A program made the position numbers and the translations under genes. From assembly GCA_964019135.1 (NCBI GenBank), contig OZ025249.1, positions 6,684,039-6,748,038 of the forward strand: DNA of 64,000 bases, in the 5' to 3' direction. The notes below the pieces were generated by a model that was not told the origin of the DNA, searched no databases, and worked only from the letters and a program-made list of their open reading frames with translations. Positions 12,280-24,904 of this stretch are shown piece after piece. The DNA is from Arenicola marina (lineage: Eukaryota; Annelida; Polychaeta; Arenicolidae). Within the stretch, counting starts at the first letter, position 1. Each line of letters begins with the position of its first letter.

Positions 12280-13373
12280 CCCACCGTCTGGCTAACGTTA
12301 ATCTCGGCACGTGCGCCATCGTCCCTGTTGGCCGCCATTGATAACGTCAAGTGACTGATTGAGGGTCTGTTTGCTACAAGGATGTCGGTGTGTTATTGTT
12401 ATTGCTCTTATGGCAGTTTGTATTGCGGGCAACATGCAATATTAAGATAGGACACCCTGATCATAATGCAGGCTGACCGAGTGGTGACGAACGGGAATCG
12501 GGTTTAGTTTTTCAGGTTGGTCACTGACCCAATAGATACCTGCCCTACCTGACAACGTAATGTATTGATCACCAACCTATAGTAACCCTCCTACCCACCT
12601 TCATCGAGCCATTTGATATAGCCATTTGATATAGCCATTTCACTATATAGCAGTTTAAAGGCGGATGATAATTTTTACTGTTGTATCGTTCAAAATGTTT
12701 TTTTTGTCCCTCGCTGGTCATTCGTCCGGAATTATCTGCCGCAAAACCAAGTAAAATTGTTTTCAATATGTTTATTGTCTTGAATTATTGGTAATGGAGG
12801 AAACTTTAGGCGAAAAAAATATAGCGAAAGGCCCACAAAAAAATAGCCCGGGGTTTAAAACATGTCGCTTTGTTCATGGCCTTCATGGAACACATTCAAA
12901 ACTATGTGCTGATAAATAAATTAATCTTGAGTCTCGCTTCATAATTTAAATGAATTACCACGCTCGGTAAATGCTTCAGTTGCTTATAATAATGGCGCTG
13001 AAATACCTCGAGTTGTTAAAAAACTAAACAAAAATATTCGAAAACTGAAATATACAATACAGTTCAGGTTCTCACGTCATTCAGGTATAGACATCAGCAT
13101 CACTAGAACAATATATACAATGTGAGATTTCCGCCTTGAGGGTTAGTTAAGCACGTATCACAGCGCCGTCTATGTTGTGGAGACGGAAAGCCACACCTCG
13201 ACTGGCATTGGAAGGGTCCCGGTCTGGTTCCATTCCGTCCCAGGAGTCGCTGTGAGAGCCGATCAACCAATCCTTAGGCGTTGTACAAATCACGAGACAG
13301 AAGTGTCATGCAGACACGGCTAAAGTTCATTGCCATTTCCTATGGATGCTGTTTTGCTATGTGGCCATGGTGA
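12280..13373. other. Interval between gene A promoter and gene B stop (probable 3' UTR of gene B)
   Basis: AT-rich sequence with a minus-strand AATAAA at 12771-12776 that could end gene B after a 3' UTR of about 600 nt. Three copies of GCCATTTGATATA lie near 12607-12645. No ORF of note. Confidence 0.4.
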
Positions 13374-16300
13374 TTAGCACTTGTAGCTGCCGATCTCACG
13401 CTTCAGGGCTTCCAACTCCGGAATCTTCTTATACTCCACGTTGAAATTCAACAGCTGAAACAAGATCATAAAGCTCACATCGTAATCCCAATGTTTGGAC
13501 ACTAAAAAGTCTCAGTCACTTCTAACAGCTCTAACATTTCTACAATAACATGATAATCAGGGTCGGATCCAGAGATGCTGGATAGAGGGCGCCGCGGTTT
13601 AGAGAGATGGCCTAGTTTTGGGCTTTCATATGTTAAATGGCATACATTTTGGCCCTAAAAGGTGGGGCCAGGGCCGGGTCCGGGTCCCCCCCCCCCACCC
13701 ACTCACCCCCCCCCCCAACTGCATCCGCCCCTGATAATTTATGAATGGCAGTGATAGTCTCACCTTCTGTTGTTTCTCCGGGTCAACTCGTTCCCATGGC
13801 GGCAACTCCGCAGACTTGTTGATACTGCAACAGGTAACACCAGGATGTTCATTGCAAATAACGCCTTTGTTTGGAGATAATTATTTTTTCAAGCGGGTTA
13901 TAATTGCGTACGTCATTCATTTCACAGCGTAATAATTAAAATGTTTGCTTGTACGTAGGCCCTACATCAGCTTGGCTCACTTGCCGAACAATTAACTTAC
14001 TGAACATCCGATTTCTGGTAGAGGGCGTATGTACTGGAGGCAGCGGCTCCGACACAAGCGAGGCCCAGAACAGCCACCAGTGGGATCAACTGCAAGGTCA
14101 ACACTCCAGGGTTACCACACATGTAACGTCACTCACGTTACCAATAACATTTTCCAATTGTAATATGTATCTCTAAATTTGTAATGTATGTAGTAGCTAT
14201 CAAGTTGTGATATGGGAAACATGTCAACTTCTAGCAAAAAACGTGTGTATCTTACCCATACCGATACATTGAAGTACTGATATGTGGTGTTGTATATATA
14301 GTATATATGTGAATATATATACAGATATATGTTGTTGTATATAATGCTGACATATGTTGCTTGATATAATACTGGTATATGTTAATATATATCATGTATA
14401 ATTACTCAATATGTACACATTGGCCTGAGCTACTTAACGATGGATCCGAACCACTGAACCAGTGTGACGGCAATGATTTATAAGTTGGAGCGCCATGGGC
14501 TGGACATAGGTCAGGAGCATGACTTCGGCACCACTGACCCGGCCGGTCCTCAGGTAGCCTACGGCCGGCCGGGGTGGATAGCCGGGGAGGTGGGGTGGGG
14601 GGGGCAAACAGGAGAAATGTAAGAGTGGGTAGCGGGGGGCGGGCGGCGTGGCCCCGGGAAAGTGGGGGGGGGGGGGGGGCTAATGGCACCAATACAGCAC
14701 CGATGGTGGCCGTCGTCTGGTAAGCGCAACACATGCCACCTACAGCGATCTATAGTCATTAGTGCACAGGCACAGCCGGCGTGCCCAGGGCGTGGGCGTC
14801 TCCGCCCCCACCCCGCCCCACACGCACACACACATACACGAGCCTGCACAGGTATGGCGAGCGAGCGGGCGCGTCAATCGTCACCCGGGTCGTTGTCCGC
14901 CGAGATCGAAGGGCAATCGACAGATGGCCGGAGGGGTGGCCCTGCACGAGGCGTACGTGCGTTCCTGCATGTAGGGAACACACACACCCGTCACCGAATA
15001 TTAAGGTCCCGTCTTATTGGTCAAATGGTTTGTAACTTACTATTTGCTTGATTTTTGCTTGAATCGAACGGTCAACTTAAATGTACAATTTTTGCTGATT
15101 ATGTACATTTTGCCGAAAAGGAAACGATGGTAGATATATGGATCATCAGTAGGCCTATATGGCCTCAACACACCAATGTGGTCAATCCTCTCCGTTCTAG
15201 TGGCCATGCAATCGGTCGGTGAGGCGATATCACAAGGACACAATGCGATGCCAAATTGAAACAGCCTCTCAAGGCCCTCTTGCCCTATCATATCTATCGA
15301 TGTTCAAGCCGTGCAGCCAAGGCCAAGCGTACGTGATCCGTCTGTCCGTCATACAAAACGGGTGACCTTCGTGTCCGCGGGGGGCTGAGTCATGCCAGAC
15401 CCATGAGCCACGCTACGCTAGGAATAGCGTCATTCATTGCCGCAACCTTGTCAGTATATGGGATCGACTTCGCTCGTGTTAATGTGTTAATGAGCAATAA
15501 AATGAAAGTGACGTAGTGTTTTGTTTTGTTTTTGTTGTTTTTGTTTTGGCCGACATGCGTGAGACTGGGTTATTGCATCCATAAACCATTTAATAGGTTC
15601 ACGTGGGCCTGAATGGTTAGAATTGCCTGGGGAATGCTGGGAAAACGCGCGGAGAACGCTGCGAACAAAACAACTCCAGAATCAATTATTAACTGAACCC
15701 TTGTCATTCCCACCCTCGTTCCTCTAGGAGTTCCCAGCCCACCTTTGGAGAAGGACCCCGCCACTCCGCCACCTCTCCCCTTCTCGAGCCATGCCTCTCA
15801 GCCTCCCCTCCCTCCTCCTCGAGACTCGCCTCTCCGCCAGGCCTGCCCTCCTCCTGGAGCCTCGCCTCTCCTCTCCTCGAAACCTGCCTCTCCACCACCC
15901 CTTCCCTCCTCTCGACCCCTGCCTCTCAGCCAACCCCCACCCACCACCCCCCTCTTGGGGCGTATTTGATTATGCGCGCGGAGTACCTCGATCACGACGT
16001 CTTGTAAATCAAACAGTGAAAATCGTGCCCCGAGCGTTGCGTCACGTGATCAATTTCACCGCGCCGCGTGCTCTCGGTTTCGAGCAGGGGCACAAGGATT
16101 TCCAACATGGCGTCAAGGGAACAGCCCAAGTGGATCGTTTCACTTGCAATGACGAACTCGTAACCCTATATTTTACATGCTAATTTAACGAGAGATCGTA
16201 ATTTTACGAGCAACGAAAATAAGCATCATACTAATATTATGAATATTACTAATATTATACCCCAATATCTTCATAAGCATAAGCGTCATACTAATATTAT

Positions 16301-18653
16301 TAATATTACTAACATTATACCCCAATAACTTCATGCAAAAACATGTTTGCCATATATTTATGATAAATTCAACATTTTTCGTTCCTCTTAGGGCAGACAC
16401 TTCATTTTTTTTTTTTTTACGAGCCAAAGTTCGAGATCTTAGTGAAATGACATCCACATAGCTCCTTCGTCGGCCATGTTGCTGTCGGACAACGCGGATT
16501 TCACGTTTGAATATCAGACATACGGAACTTTAAAAGCGCATGCGCAAAAAAATCACGCCGGGCAGGCGAAGTGCATAATCAAACACGCCCTTAGAGTCCC
16601 GCCTTTCGGCCACTCCTCCCCTCTCTTTCGCCCAGTTTCTTCCCACGCGGGCCCTCCGGCTCCCTGGCTGCGGACGCTGTTGTCGGTATCCCGAACCCCG
16701 GCAAGATGGGTCCGTTGTAGCCCCAGTTCTGTGGCTGTAAGACGGGCAAAAATCTGACAGGGCCCGTCTACAGCCACAGTGCCAAGCAAGTCTGTGACCG
16801 CGGAACGCCTTGGGTTGCCGTCTCACCTCATCTCTGTGAAACAAACTAAGCAACACTCACCGCCAAATCCAGTATTTTTTAACTCCATAGATGTTATGTT
16901 ACTGGATAGCATCGTTGGTATCTTTCAACAGACCCGATGTTCCATGACATGTCCATCTCTTCCCACACAACAAATTTCGAATCGCCCGCTCACTCGCCGC
17001 TCGTCTTGGCGGAAGTTGTGAACTGCTCGAGTCGCGCGCAGAGCCACAGCGAATATAGTCAACAATCACACGTGGGCCTGCAGTCATGGTGGGGGGGGGG
17101 GTGGGGGCGGGTTGGAAGCATTGGCTGACGGCGTGATCAAGGATTTTCATGAATCGTGAATTGAGACTTTTCATATAAAATAACCGTGAATCGGGAAATC
17201 GTAAATTTTGTATCATGCTTCCTTTTTACGCCCTTTGATTGTACGCGGGGAGTTTTTTTTTATCGTGGCCTGGGAGTAAAGAAATAAATTTTTCGTGATC
17301 TGGGAACAGGACGCCGCCTTGCCCCCCCCCCCCCCCCGCCCTTCCCCCATGGCGTGTGATTTCGATTTGTCACCTGAGGTTCAAACCGTAAACCTTCAGA
17401 CCTGCAAAAACGTAAAAGGGCGATTTACCCTACTAAAAATCACCACCCCATCTTCGGCGCGTATCTAGATTTGTCTGTGGCCAGTGTATCAACAATGACA
17501 TGTGGAATGGGGGTTCCATTAAAGAAATGTGTGTAAAGGAAGATCGACAAACGGTCTAAGTTTAGACTGCCTCGTAAACGTAAATACAATGTACGTAAAA
17601 ATAAGTGACAAGCCAGCACAAAATCACAACCCCTTGCCCCCCCCCCCCCACCTCAATGAAAAAATGAACGCACATTGTCCCCCTCCCCCTCCGTTACACA
17701 TTTTGAGAGCCCCCTGTCAGTTGTTGAGCTGCGTCGATCTGCCTCCAATTTTCATTTTGAGAGAGAGGTGGGGTGGGGGGGGGTCCGTGCATGTGAACTG
17801 CCACAATATAAACATGAAAGTGCAACAGTGGCGGCTCCAGAAATTTGTGAAAGTGTGGTGGGGGGGGGGGGGGGGGGGGGGCGCCAGACCCCGTGTGCGA
17901 ATATTTTACTTAAAACAACTAATTTAACAGTACTTGGCTCGTCCCCCCCCCCCCACCCCCTTGGATCCGCCACTAAAGGGAGTAATAATTGCGCACTGTT
18001 GAAATGTCAAATGCACTCCACATGCGGAAGGTGGCTGAGTTGCCGGTCCACGTGTGATTGTTGATAAATATTCGCTCTGGCTCTGCGCGCGACGCGAGCA
18101 GTTAACAACTTCCGCCAAGACAAGCGGCGAGTGAGCGGGCGATTTGAAATTTGTTGTGTGGGAAAAGATGGACATGTCATGGAACATCGAGTCTGTTGAA
18201 CGATATCAACGGTGCTACCCAGTAACATAACATCTATGGAGTTAAAAAATACTGGATTTGGCGGTGAGTGTTGCTTAGTTTGTTTCACAGAGATGCGGTT
18301 AGACGGCAACCCAAGGCGTTCCGCGGTCACGGGCTTGCTTGGCTCTGTGGCTGTAGACGGGCCCTGTCAGATTTTTGCCCGTCCTACAGCCACAGAACTG
18401 GGGCTAGGTCCGTTGACCTCCATCTTCTGATACACTTCAGGGGGGCGTGGCAACGCGGGTCACCCAGATTAAGGTGAAGGTCACCTGATCGCGCTGTATG
18501 ACGTCATGTATCAATACGAAAGGACTATATATTTTGCATTGCCGACAGACTTCTGGTGCCAGGACAACTGACCTCTGGGTACTTCCTGAAGGCCTTCACT
18601 CCAAAACCAAATGTCTTCAGACTCGGCAGCATCTGTGGCTTGCTGGCAGACAT
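13374..18653 (-). CDS. NDUFA4/NMES1-family small mitochondrial protein, paralogue B (4 coding exons)
   Basis: Coding exons in transcript order are 18573-18653, 14001-14089, 13764-13824 and 13374-13454. Exon sizes (81, 89, 61, 81 nt) and phases (0, 2, 0) equal those of paralogue A, and the product is also 103 residues. It begins MSASKPQMLPSLKTFGFG, has a membrane helix starting LIPLVAVLGLACVGAA, then the conserved PPWERVDPEKQQK block and ends KREIGSYKC. By hand alignment it is about two-thirds identical to paralogue A; the N-terminus and the second half of the helix differ most. It lies directly upstream of A in the same orientation, so this is a tandem duplication. Intron 1 has an ordinary GT donor (GAG|GTCAGT), unlike A. 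That intron is about 4.5 kb and holds a large inverted-repeat element. A role in cytochrome c oxidase follows from the family only. Confidence 0.88.
13558..13733. mobile_element. 176-bp MITE with CAGGG(T/G)CGGAT ends and ATAAT target duplication
   Basis: The left end is CAGGGTCGGATCCAG and the right end, reverse complemented, is CAGGGGCGGATGCAG. ATAAT occurs immediately outside both ends. It carries C tracts near its right end. It sits in the 309-bp intron between exons 3 and 4 of gene B. Confidence 0.7.
14280..14400. repeat. Degenerate TA/TG-rich microsatellite
   Basis: Repeated TATATGTT and TATATAT motifs with short insertions, in intron 1 of gene B. Confidence 0.6.
15715..15960. repeat. 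Pyrimidine-rich tract with degenerate CCTCTCC repeats
   Basis: The plus strand is almost all C and T, with recurring CCTGCCCTCC and GCCTCTC motifs. The proline-rich and glycine/arginine-rich ORFs across it are composition effects. Confidence 0.6.
16221..16336. repeat. 60-bp tandem duplication, AT-rich
   Basis: 16221-16280 and 16281-16336 are near copies (AAGC(A/G)TCATACTAATATTA ... TTATACCCCAATA). In intron 1 of gene B. Confidence 0.75.
16703..18426. mobile_element. 1.72-kb long-inverted-repeat element in gene B intron 1
   Basis: The arm 16703-17077 is closely matched by the reverse complement of 18047-18426, apart from a few substitutions. The spacer of about 970 bp is different sequence with C/G tracts and a small MITE. 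Within each arm, a stretch with CTGTGGCTGTA facing TACAGCCACAG makes a shorter hairpin. The arms carry a CpG-rich block (near 16977-17055 and 18075-18150). There is no transposase-like ORF. It is either a non-autonomous foldback element or an inverted segmental duplication; flanking target repeats were not identified. Confidence 0.65.
17826..17975. mobile_element. 150-bp MITE nested in the inverted-repeat element
   Basis: The left end is CAGTGGCGGCTCCAGAAATT, and the right end, reverse complemented, is TAGTGGCGGATCCAAGGG. It contains a G tract of about 20 and a C tract of about 13. It sits in the spacer between the two long arms. Confidence 0.6.
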
Positions 18654-18939
18654 GCTGCAAAGGAAAAACAATATATATGTTGAATCCTGAATGGTTGAAA
18701 GTTAAAGCAACTGCCCGAAGCAATGACATAATTTTTATCCCTGAAGGTCCGTTATTCGTATGCGCATACAACTTTATGCTTAGCCATGCTGACAATACTC
18801 TGAGATATATCTTCCGTTGAACAAATATTGGACATTGCGGAACGCCGCAACAGTGGCGCCTTTGACGGCATGGAAAAGAAACTCTACCCCGCTATGAACT
18901 GCATGTTCAGTTTTATCAATAAACTAATTAGCCTGGTCC

Positions 18940-19305
18940 TTATCGAGCTGAACATATATGTGTCAATAAGACAAAGTCTTTATCGATCTGAACATATATG
19001 TGTCAATAGGACAACGTCTTTATCGATAAGAACATATATATGTGTCAATAAAACAACGTCTTTATCGATCTGAACATATATGTGTCAATAAGACAACATC
19101 CTTATCGATCAGAACATATCTGTGTCAATAAGACAACATCTTTATCGATCAGAAAATATCTGTGTCAATAAGACGTCTTTATCGATCAGAACCTATCTGT
19201 GTCAATAAGACAACGTCCTTATCGATCTGAACATATCTGTGTCAATAAGAAAACGTCCTTATCGATCTGAACATATCTGTGTCAATAAGAAAAAAAGGCC
19301 TTATT
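18940..19305. repeat. 40-bp minisatellite, about nine copies
   Basis: The unit contains GTGTCAATAAGACAACGTCT followed by TTATCGATC(T/A)GAACATAT. Copies differ by point changes and short gaps. It lies upstream of coding exon 1 of gene B, inside the presumed 5' UTR intron. Confidence 0.85.
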
Positions 19306-21190
19306 GATCCGCCAATATTGCTTTTTATCAGATGAGAAATTTATCCTTATATTCTTTCTCATCAATACTTTCCTTTTGATTTTCTTCAGTGCCATTTTTA
19401 CGTTTAACTTTCCTATTTGCCCCTGAATTATATTAGTTCAAGTTGGAATTTATTTAACAAATAATATATATAACATTGTTCTAGTGGAAAGGACGGCTGA
19501 CAATGACTAGACATATATATATCTTCATCAGACATTGTTCATGTTGGCTATATTGGGTGACGATAAGCCACCAGGACAATGTGTCATGGTCATAGGTTTC
19601 ACTATCACACCAAGTGTATTATATATCTGGGTGTACACCTACATGTAGAGTGAGTGCGACTGTCTATTTACCGGGTGTACACGTCGCCGCCACACTGTAC
19701 TGTGCCAGTCACGACGACCGTTTTTTCATACTTCCTTTCTCTGTACCCTGGCCCCCAACTGATATAGCAGTAGACAGCTTTATGACCATGCGGACCTCCG
19801 GGTATCTATTTTCAGAAACCTCATCTAGTTTTTGGATCTGTGTTTTGTTTTGACGTACAATTTGACTTAAAATATCGCTGCTAGATCTATTAAGTACCTA
19901 CAAGTGTGCGTCAATCACACAATATCAGGAACCATGCAAACATACACGATCTATAATAATATAATATGGCTGTGTGCCCTTCGATTACCGCCCCCCCCCC
20001 CTCCCCCCCACCCCTTGCCCCGCTCCTACGCCGTCCTTCGACAGCCACCCGATCGTACCCAGGGGCGGATCTAGGAATTTGCTAAGGGGGGCGGGGGGTT
20101 GCTCTCAGAAAACTTTCGACCGAGGGGGTGGGGGGGTGCTCGGAGAACCAGACTTTAACAGTGTATGTTCAGGTTCCCAAGGGGTGGGGTGGAACCCCCC
20201 TAACCCTGCTCCTTCGGCAAGGCTCCCCCTGCTACTACTCCCTCCTTCTACCCCACCCGCCCCCCGCTCATACCCCAACTTTCGACAGCCCCTTCCCCCT
20301 GCCCAGCTCCTACCCTATCCTTTGACCCCCCACCCCGGTATCCCGGTTAGCCAGCTGGTGGGCGGCCTGGGTCAGCGACGTGCTTGTGTTGCCCAGCAAG
20401 CGGGAGAGCCCAGCCAGAAACGTGACAGCGCTATCCAACATCCTCGCTACGAGGTCAAAATATACCAGGAAGAACTAGTTCCCTGCTCTCACGCTCTGAC
20501 AGCCATCCGCACTCTCGCACACGGCTAACTAGGAACCAGGCTACATAGCGCGGACAAATGGGGCTACTTATGGGGATTCATGAAACTGAACAAAAACAAC
20601 AAAGGAAACGCTTGGACGGTTACGTCCAGCAATATATGAACGGGCCTATGAAGGCGCTGATACCTGATTTCAAAACTGGCCCTGATCGTATACATATCAC
20701 AAGTCTTGTCAGTTAATTTTGTGCTGATACAAATTTTAGGCACAGTATATATACCTAGTTCACATGTCATCCACCATACAGACAGCGGAAACTTAATGTG
20801 CGTTCGATTAATCGGTTTTATTTGAAATGAATTGGCGTGGATTCTGTTCTCAACGTATATCGTACCATGTAATCAATTGATAACAATTACACAGTAGATC
20901 TATGAACCAGACAAATAATGTCATTATTGTAGAAAAGCATTATTGTAAAACTACCCACAAAAAGCGTCTATCTTAGGCTCATTTTACTAGTCTAAAACTA
21001 AATGACCAACTATTGGGTTAGTTTCAACAAATTGAATTTCTGTATTAAGTTATCTAAGCTTACACTATAGTGTCTTTTTAAGATGAAACTTAAAATACGT
21101 ATGATACAATTTCATCCCGCTGAAATTACATGCTGCATTAGGCCTAGTGTTACATTATTCAAGTATTATAAAAATAGAATCACGTTTCCT
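19306..21190. other. Presumed 5' intron of gene B; no gene seen
   Basis: Mostly unique AT-rich DNA. A MITE-family end (CAGGGGCGGATCTAGGAATT) starts at 20061, with C/G tracts around 19990 and 20090. An open stretch at 20340-20525 reads PRYEVKIYQEELVPCSHALT on the plus strand; it looks protein-like but has no recognised family and no clear splice context. Confidence 0.4.
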
Positions 21191-21192
21191 AC

Positions 21193-21480
21193 CTGATTAT
21201 TTGATATTTCCTCCTCAGGTAACTCTAGAGTCCTCCCTTGTTTTCCCGGTGACAAGCCACTGACGCTCTTTGCCTGTTCCCGCGTCTTATGTACTACAGT
21301 TAGCGCCAAGCCCCGCCCCGTGACAACCAGGAATGGATGACGTTATTTCCTCATAACGCGGACGTCATTGGACCCCTTAGGGAGCCCCGACGTGCTGGCC
21401 TGCACGTCGCGTCGCGGCCCGGGTATTCCCGGAGCCACAACACACCGGCCACCGCTGGACCACGGCGTCGGCGGCATTCG
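21193..21480 (-). promoter_or_regulatory. Candidate 5' UTR exon and CpG-rich promoter of gene B
   Basis: A minus-strand donor (ATCAG|GTAGGAAACG) lies at 21192/21193. Upstream, at about 21290-21480, the sequence turns CpG-rich. This would place a non-coding first exon about 2.5 kb upstream of the acceptor at 18655-18657, just before the start codon. There is no direct support for this start. Confidence 0.3.
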
Positions 21481-21499
21481 ACCTTCATTTGACATTCCC

Positions 21500-22560
21500 G
21501 CCTCCATTTGGAAGCGCCTAGAAGACGTCAGCCAATGAGAGAGCAGACTGAGGTAATGAGGCGCCCAGAGCGCGTGGGTTCGGTGAGCGGGCGGGCAGAA
21601 GGAGGCATTCGTCCCCCGCTCTGTCTATCGCCATTCATGCGTCCCGTGTCCTGTGTCAGCGAACAGCCGCCAATAACGAAATGAAACCGACACGTCTGTC
21701 TGTGTGTACTTAACGTAAGGCAGCCCATGTGGGCGCAGTTGTGTGTGAGTGTGACGCATATCACGACCAGAGGTCATATCCAAGTCCAAGCCCAAGGTTC
21801 ATTTATATCTGAGCAATTAAGGCAGTCACTTAATTAATTTGAACCGGTCCTTTATTCATTAAAATCAATTTGACACATTCCCAGTGCGTCCACACAGTTA
21901 TCTAAAGCAGACGAAGCTACGGTTTCGATCTGCGTTCGGTTTCACTGATATGTAATTAAACCGCCCGCCATATCTGTCGATGTCACCAAGTTGAACGTGG
22001 ATCCAACCCGTCCAATGTCCTCATTGCTGTGATTGCCATGTATGTGCATCCAGCAATATGAGGTCTGGTGAGCCACGCGGGAGGGAGATACATACCCACC
22101 GCACACATCCCCCTAGGGCCACTCACCCAGCCCCCACCCCACTCTCCCCCGCCGAGAGCATCCCTCCTTTACGCCCCTTCCTCTGTGTCACCAGACCCTG
22201 ACCCTGACCCGCCCAAGTCCCCGACCACGCCAGACCAGCCGTCGGTTGCCATGGCAATTAGGTGTCATTCTCCCCACGCCCTAACTGATGAGGACCGCAG
22301 GGAGACAGACTGCGATGGTGCAGGCCGCTGCAGATCTCAAGGTCTCACCGCTTGCTATACAGTGGAATCTTCCACTGGAGACAGAACCTAGCGAACATAG
22401 ATCTATAGCACTTTACTAGTGCCTCGCTAATCCGACCACTTCACCGTTACCTTCATCTCGGGGTGGGGGGTGAGGTCTAAATGTCAATTTTTTTTAGATG
22501 CAAATTTACATCACAGAGAGAAAGGCCACAAGATATAGGTGGTGGGGGGGACCTTATATT
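21500..22560. other. Gene-free interval
   Basis: Nothing recognisable. ORFs at 21528-21764 and 22068-22391 are short, biased in composition and lack family features. Confidence 0.4.
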
Positions 22561-22604
22561 TTCTCTAGAGCGGCACATTGTCTATTAGAGAGATCTATAT
22601 CTAC

Positions 22605-22780
22605 AGGAGCGGCACACTGTCTATTATATCTACAGGAGCGGCACACTGTCTATTATATCTACAGGAGCGGCACACTGTCTATTATATCTACAGGAGCGGC
22701 ACACTGTCTATTATATCTACAGGAGCGGCACACTGTCTATTATATCTACAGGAGCGGCACACTGTCTATTATATCTACAG
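22605..22780. repeat. 29-bp minisatellite, six near-identical copies
   Basis: The unit starts AGGAGCGGCACACTGTCTAT and continues TATATCTAC. The copies are essentially identical, so the array is young. A partial, diverged copy lies just upstream (22565-22604). Confidence 0.9.
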
Positions 22781-23094
22781 GCAAATATTACACATACCCG
22801 AAATGATCGCATTTCCCACGGCGGGAAATCATTCACTGAATGAACTTCTTTACAATATGGCGAAAAAAATACTTCTTTTCATCGCCGGGATGTCCAATAT
22901 GACTTCAATGAAGCTCCGTCTGTGCTTGTATGACTAGCTCTGTCTTCGTTAACAGAGATCTATCTCACTGGTGAACTGAGTGCGATGACCGCACGCGTTT
23001 GTTCCGTGACATGCCTTTGTTAGGAGCTGGGATGGGCACGCAGAAGTGGGAGGAGGGCGGTCTGATTACATTGCTGGATTAGCTGCCCCTTTTC

Positions 23095-23330
23095 ACCTCT
23101 AAAATCCGCTCACAAGGGGCATTTGACCGCCCAAAATCGCTCGGTAGTGGTGTTTTACTCACAACATCCGGAAGGGGTATTTTTACCCGTTGACTCGCTC
23201 TATGTCGCACATTTTCAGTTTTAAAATATCCGCTCTAAAGGGGTATCTTTTTTATCACAAATGTCCGTTCCGTCAGGCATAATGGGGCACCCGCGGCCCG
23301 CCACCAGATTCGCATAACAGTGCCACCCCA
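23095..23330. repeat. Dispersed repeat, copy 1
   Basis: Shares an ordered series of motifs with 24905-25115: CGCTCTATG, CACATTTTCA, TTTTAAAATAT(C/T)CGCTCTA, (A/G)GGGTATCTTTTT and a closing GGCACCCG. The copies are in the same orientation but strongly diverged. Confidence 0.5.
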
Positions 23331-24093
23331 GGGGGGATGGGTAGCGGTCCTTGCTGAAGCGGTAATATGTGATGTGTTAACGATGTGACATTGCCAAGGC
23401 ACACAGGACCTTCCATGCCTTATCTCCACTGTTTGTATCATCGTTATGTGTAACATAACCCCCCTCCCACCCCCCCCCCCTCCGTCAGTCGCCTGCCCAG
23501 GGGGGGGGGGGGGGCGATTGAGCGAGGGCTCGCACTGGGATGGGGTGGGGCTGGGAGTGGAGAGGGGTCCCCCTCACCCTAACCCAACCTCGAGATCGAG
23601 CCATAACGGGGCACCACTAGGGAACTCGTTTGGTAAGGAGCCAAACAGCGAAGTAGGCCTCGTACCACCCGATGGGACACGGCCGGAGCCGCCGGGTGGT
23701 GGACGGCTCTGATGGTGGAACGGACGGCTTTACTGTCGTCGCACTTTTTGCCACCCGTCTTGTGCTTTTTGCGGCGCCTGTCAAGCGACCGTTAGCATCA
23801 GCGGACGGCGAATACCTCGGCTAAGTGCGAAATTTGAATGCAAAGAGCAGAAAGGTTTTGCGCCTTCTGGGCGGATGGCTAGAAGTAGACCCAGGCTAGC
23901 CAATAAGTGGGGTTACTGTTTGCACGTGTCTACAATACGCGTCGTAACTAATGGCATCTTATGTGTGCTTAAGTTGTGGGACTCCATTGATCACTGCCCC
24001 CCACTCCCCCACCCCACTCTCAATATATGCATGCCGCCTTATAAAAAATGTCCTAAACATACCTGAGGCAAAAACTCAAAATACAGGTGATCA

Positions 24094-24124
<31 letters not shown>

Positions 24125-24660
24125 GGCCCCATTCCCTCTTCATATACAAATACCTTCTAGTTAATTTTCTAACTGGCCACGCTTCAGTTGAGGCAAAGAC
24201 CCAACATATACCTTACACACCTTCTAGATGGTGACACTCCTCATTTCCCCCCCCCCCCCCTTCACCACCAACCCATCCACAGTGAAACCCTGGATCCGCG
24301 CAAAGCTTTATATTCATGTGCTTAAGTATACTGCACTACTGATTGACTTACTGGACATCAGATATAGTTTGGATAAGAATTATTTAACTTATATTTCGCG
24401 CCATAAAAAAAAAATCCTGGTTATTGCATAAACCGCTTGCCATACACGTGTTGAATATAGCGTGTCAGACAAAACCGTCACTGGTTCGATGATGCTGCAC
24501 ACTTCATGGTTGCTTTATGACTATTAGGGCTATTTCCACGGAATAATCAGTGGTGATGCCACAACTCGCTAGGTGGACACTTGAACAGATTTAGTGACTT
24601 CGGCTATTTAAGCGCATCGCAAAGGCGAACCCCGGGTAGATAGTGCGATCGCGCTATGTT
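23331..24660. other. Gene-free interval with C/G tracts
   Basis: Contains several C tracts (about 23471, 24100, 24248) and G tracts (about 23505). The proline-rich ORFs come from these tracts. No gene recognised. Confidence 0.45.
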
Positions 24661-24665
24661 AGGGG

Positions 24666-24736
24666 GCCCTTCCTGGTGCAGTGGTTAGTCCACTGGACCG
24701 CACACCAATAGGTCCTGGATTCGATTCGGCTAGGGA
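24666..24736 (+). repeat. tRNA-derived SINE head or tRNA-like relic
   Basis: A perfect pol III A-box consensus (TGGTGCAGTGG, 24674-24684) is followed about 35 bp later by a B-box-like GGATTCGATTC. The acceptor and T stems do not pair well, so it is not a working tRNA. A G tract follows directly. Length and layout fit the 5' head of a tRNA-derived SINE. Confidence 0.5.
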
Positions 24737-24904
24737 GGGGGGGGGGGGGGGCGGAGTCTAGGTCCCCTTCCCCCACTGACATTTTTTAATGCAAAATTTA
24801 GGCCATCTGAGGTGTATAACTGAGCTTTCATGCAAAGTCCTACTGTGGAACAGACCCGGGGGGGGGGTTAATACATTGCTGGGTTTGGGTGCGGGGGAGG
24901 GGGG

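Noticed and set aside
14402-15051. Several 70-130-codon ORFs on both strands
   Set aside because: They are GC-biased, overlap each other on both strands, and sit in intron 1 of gene B around G tracts and CACA repeats.
24666-24736. A functional tRNA gene
   Set aside because: The A box is perfect, but the T arm and acceptor stem do not pair and no sensible cloverleaf forms; a SINE head is likelier.
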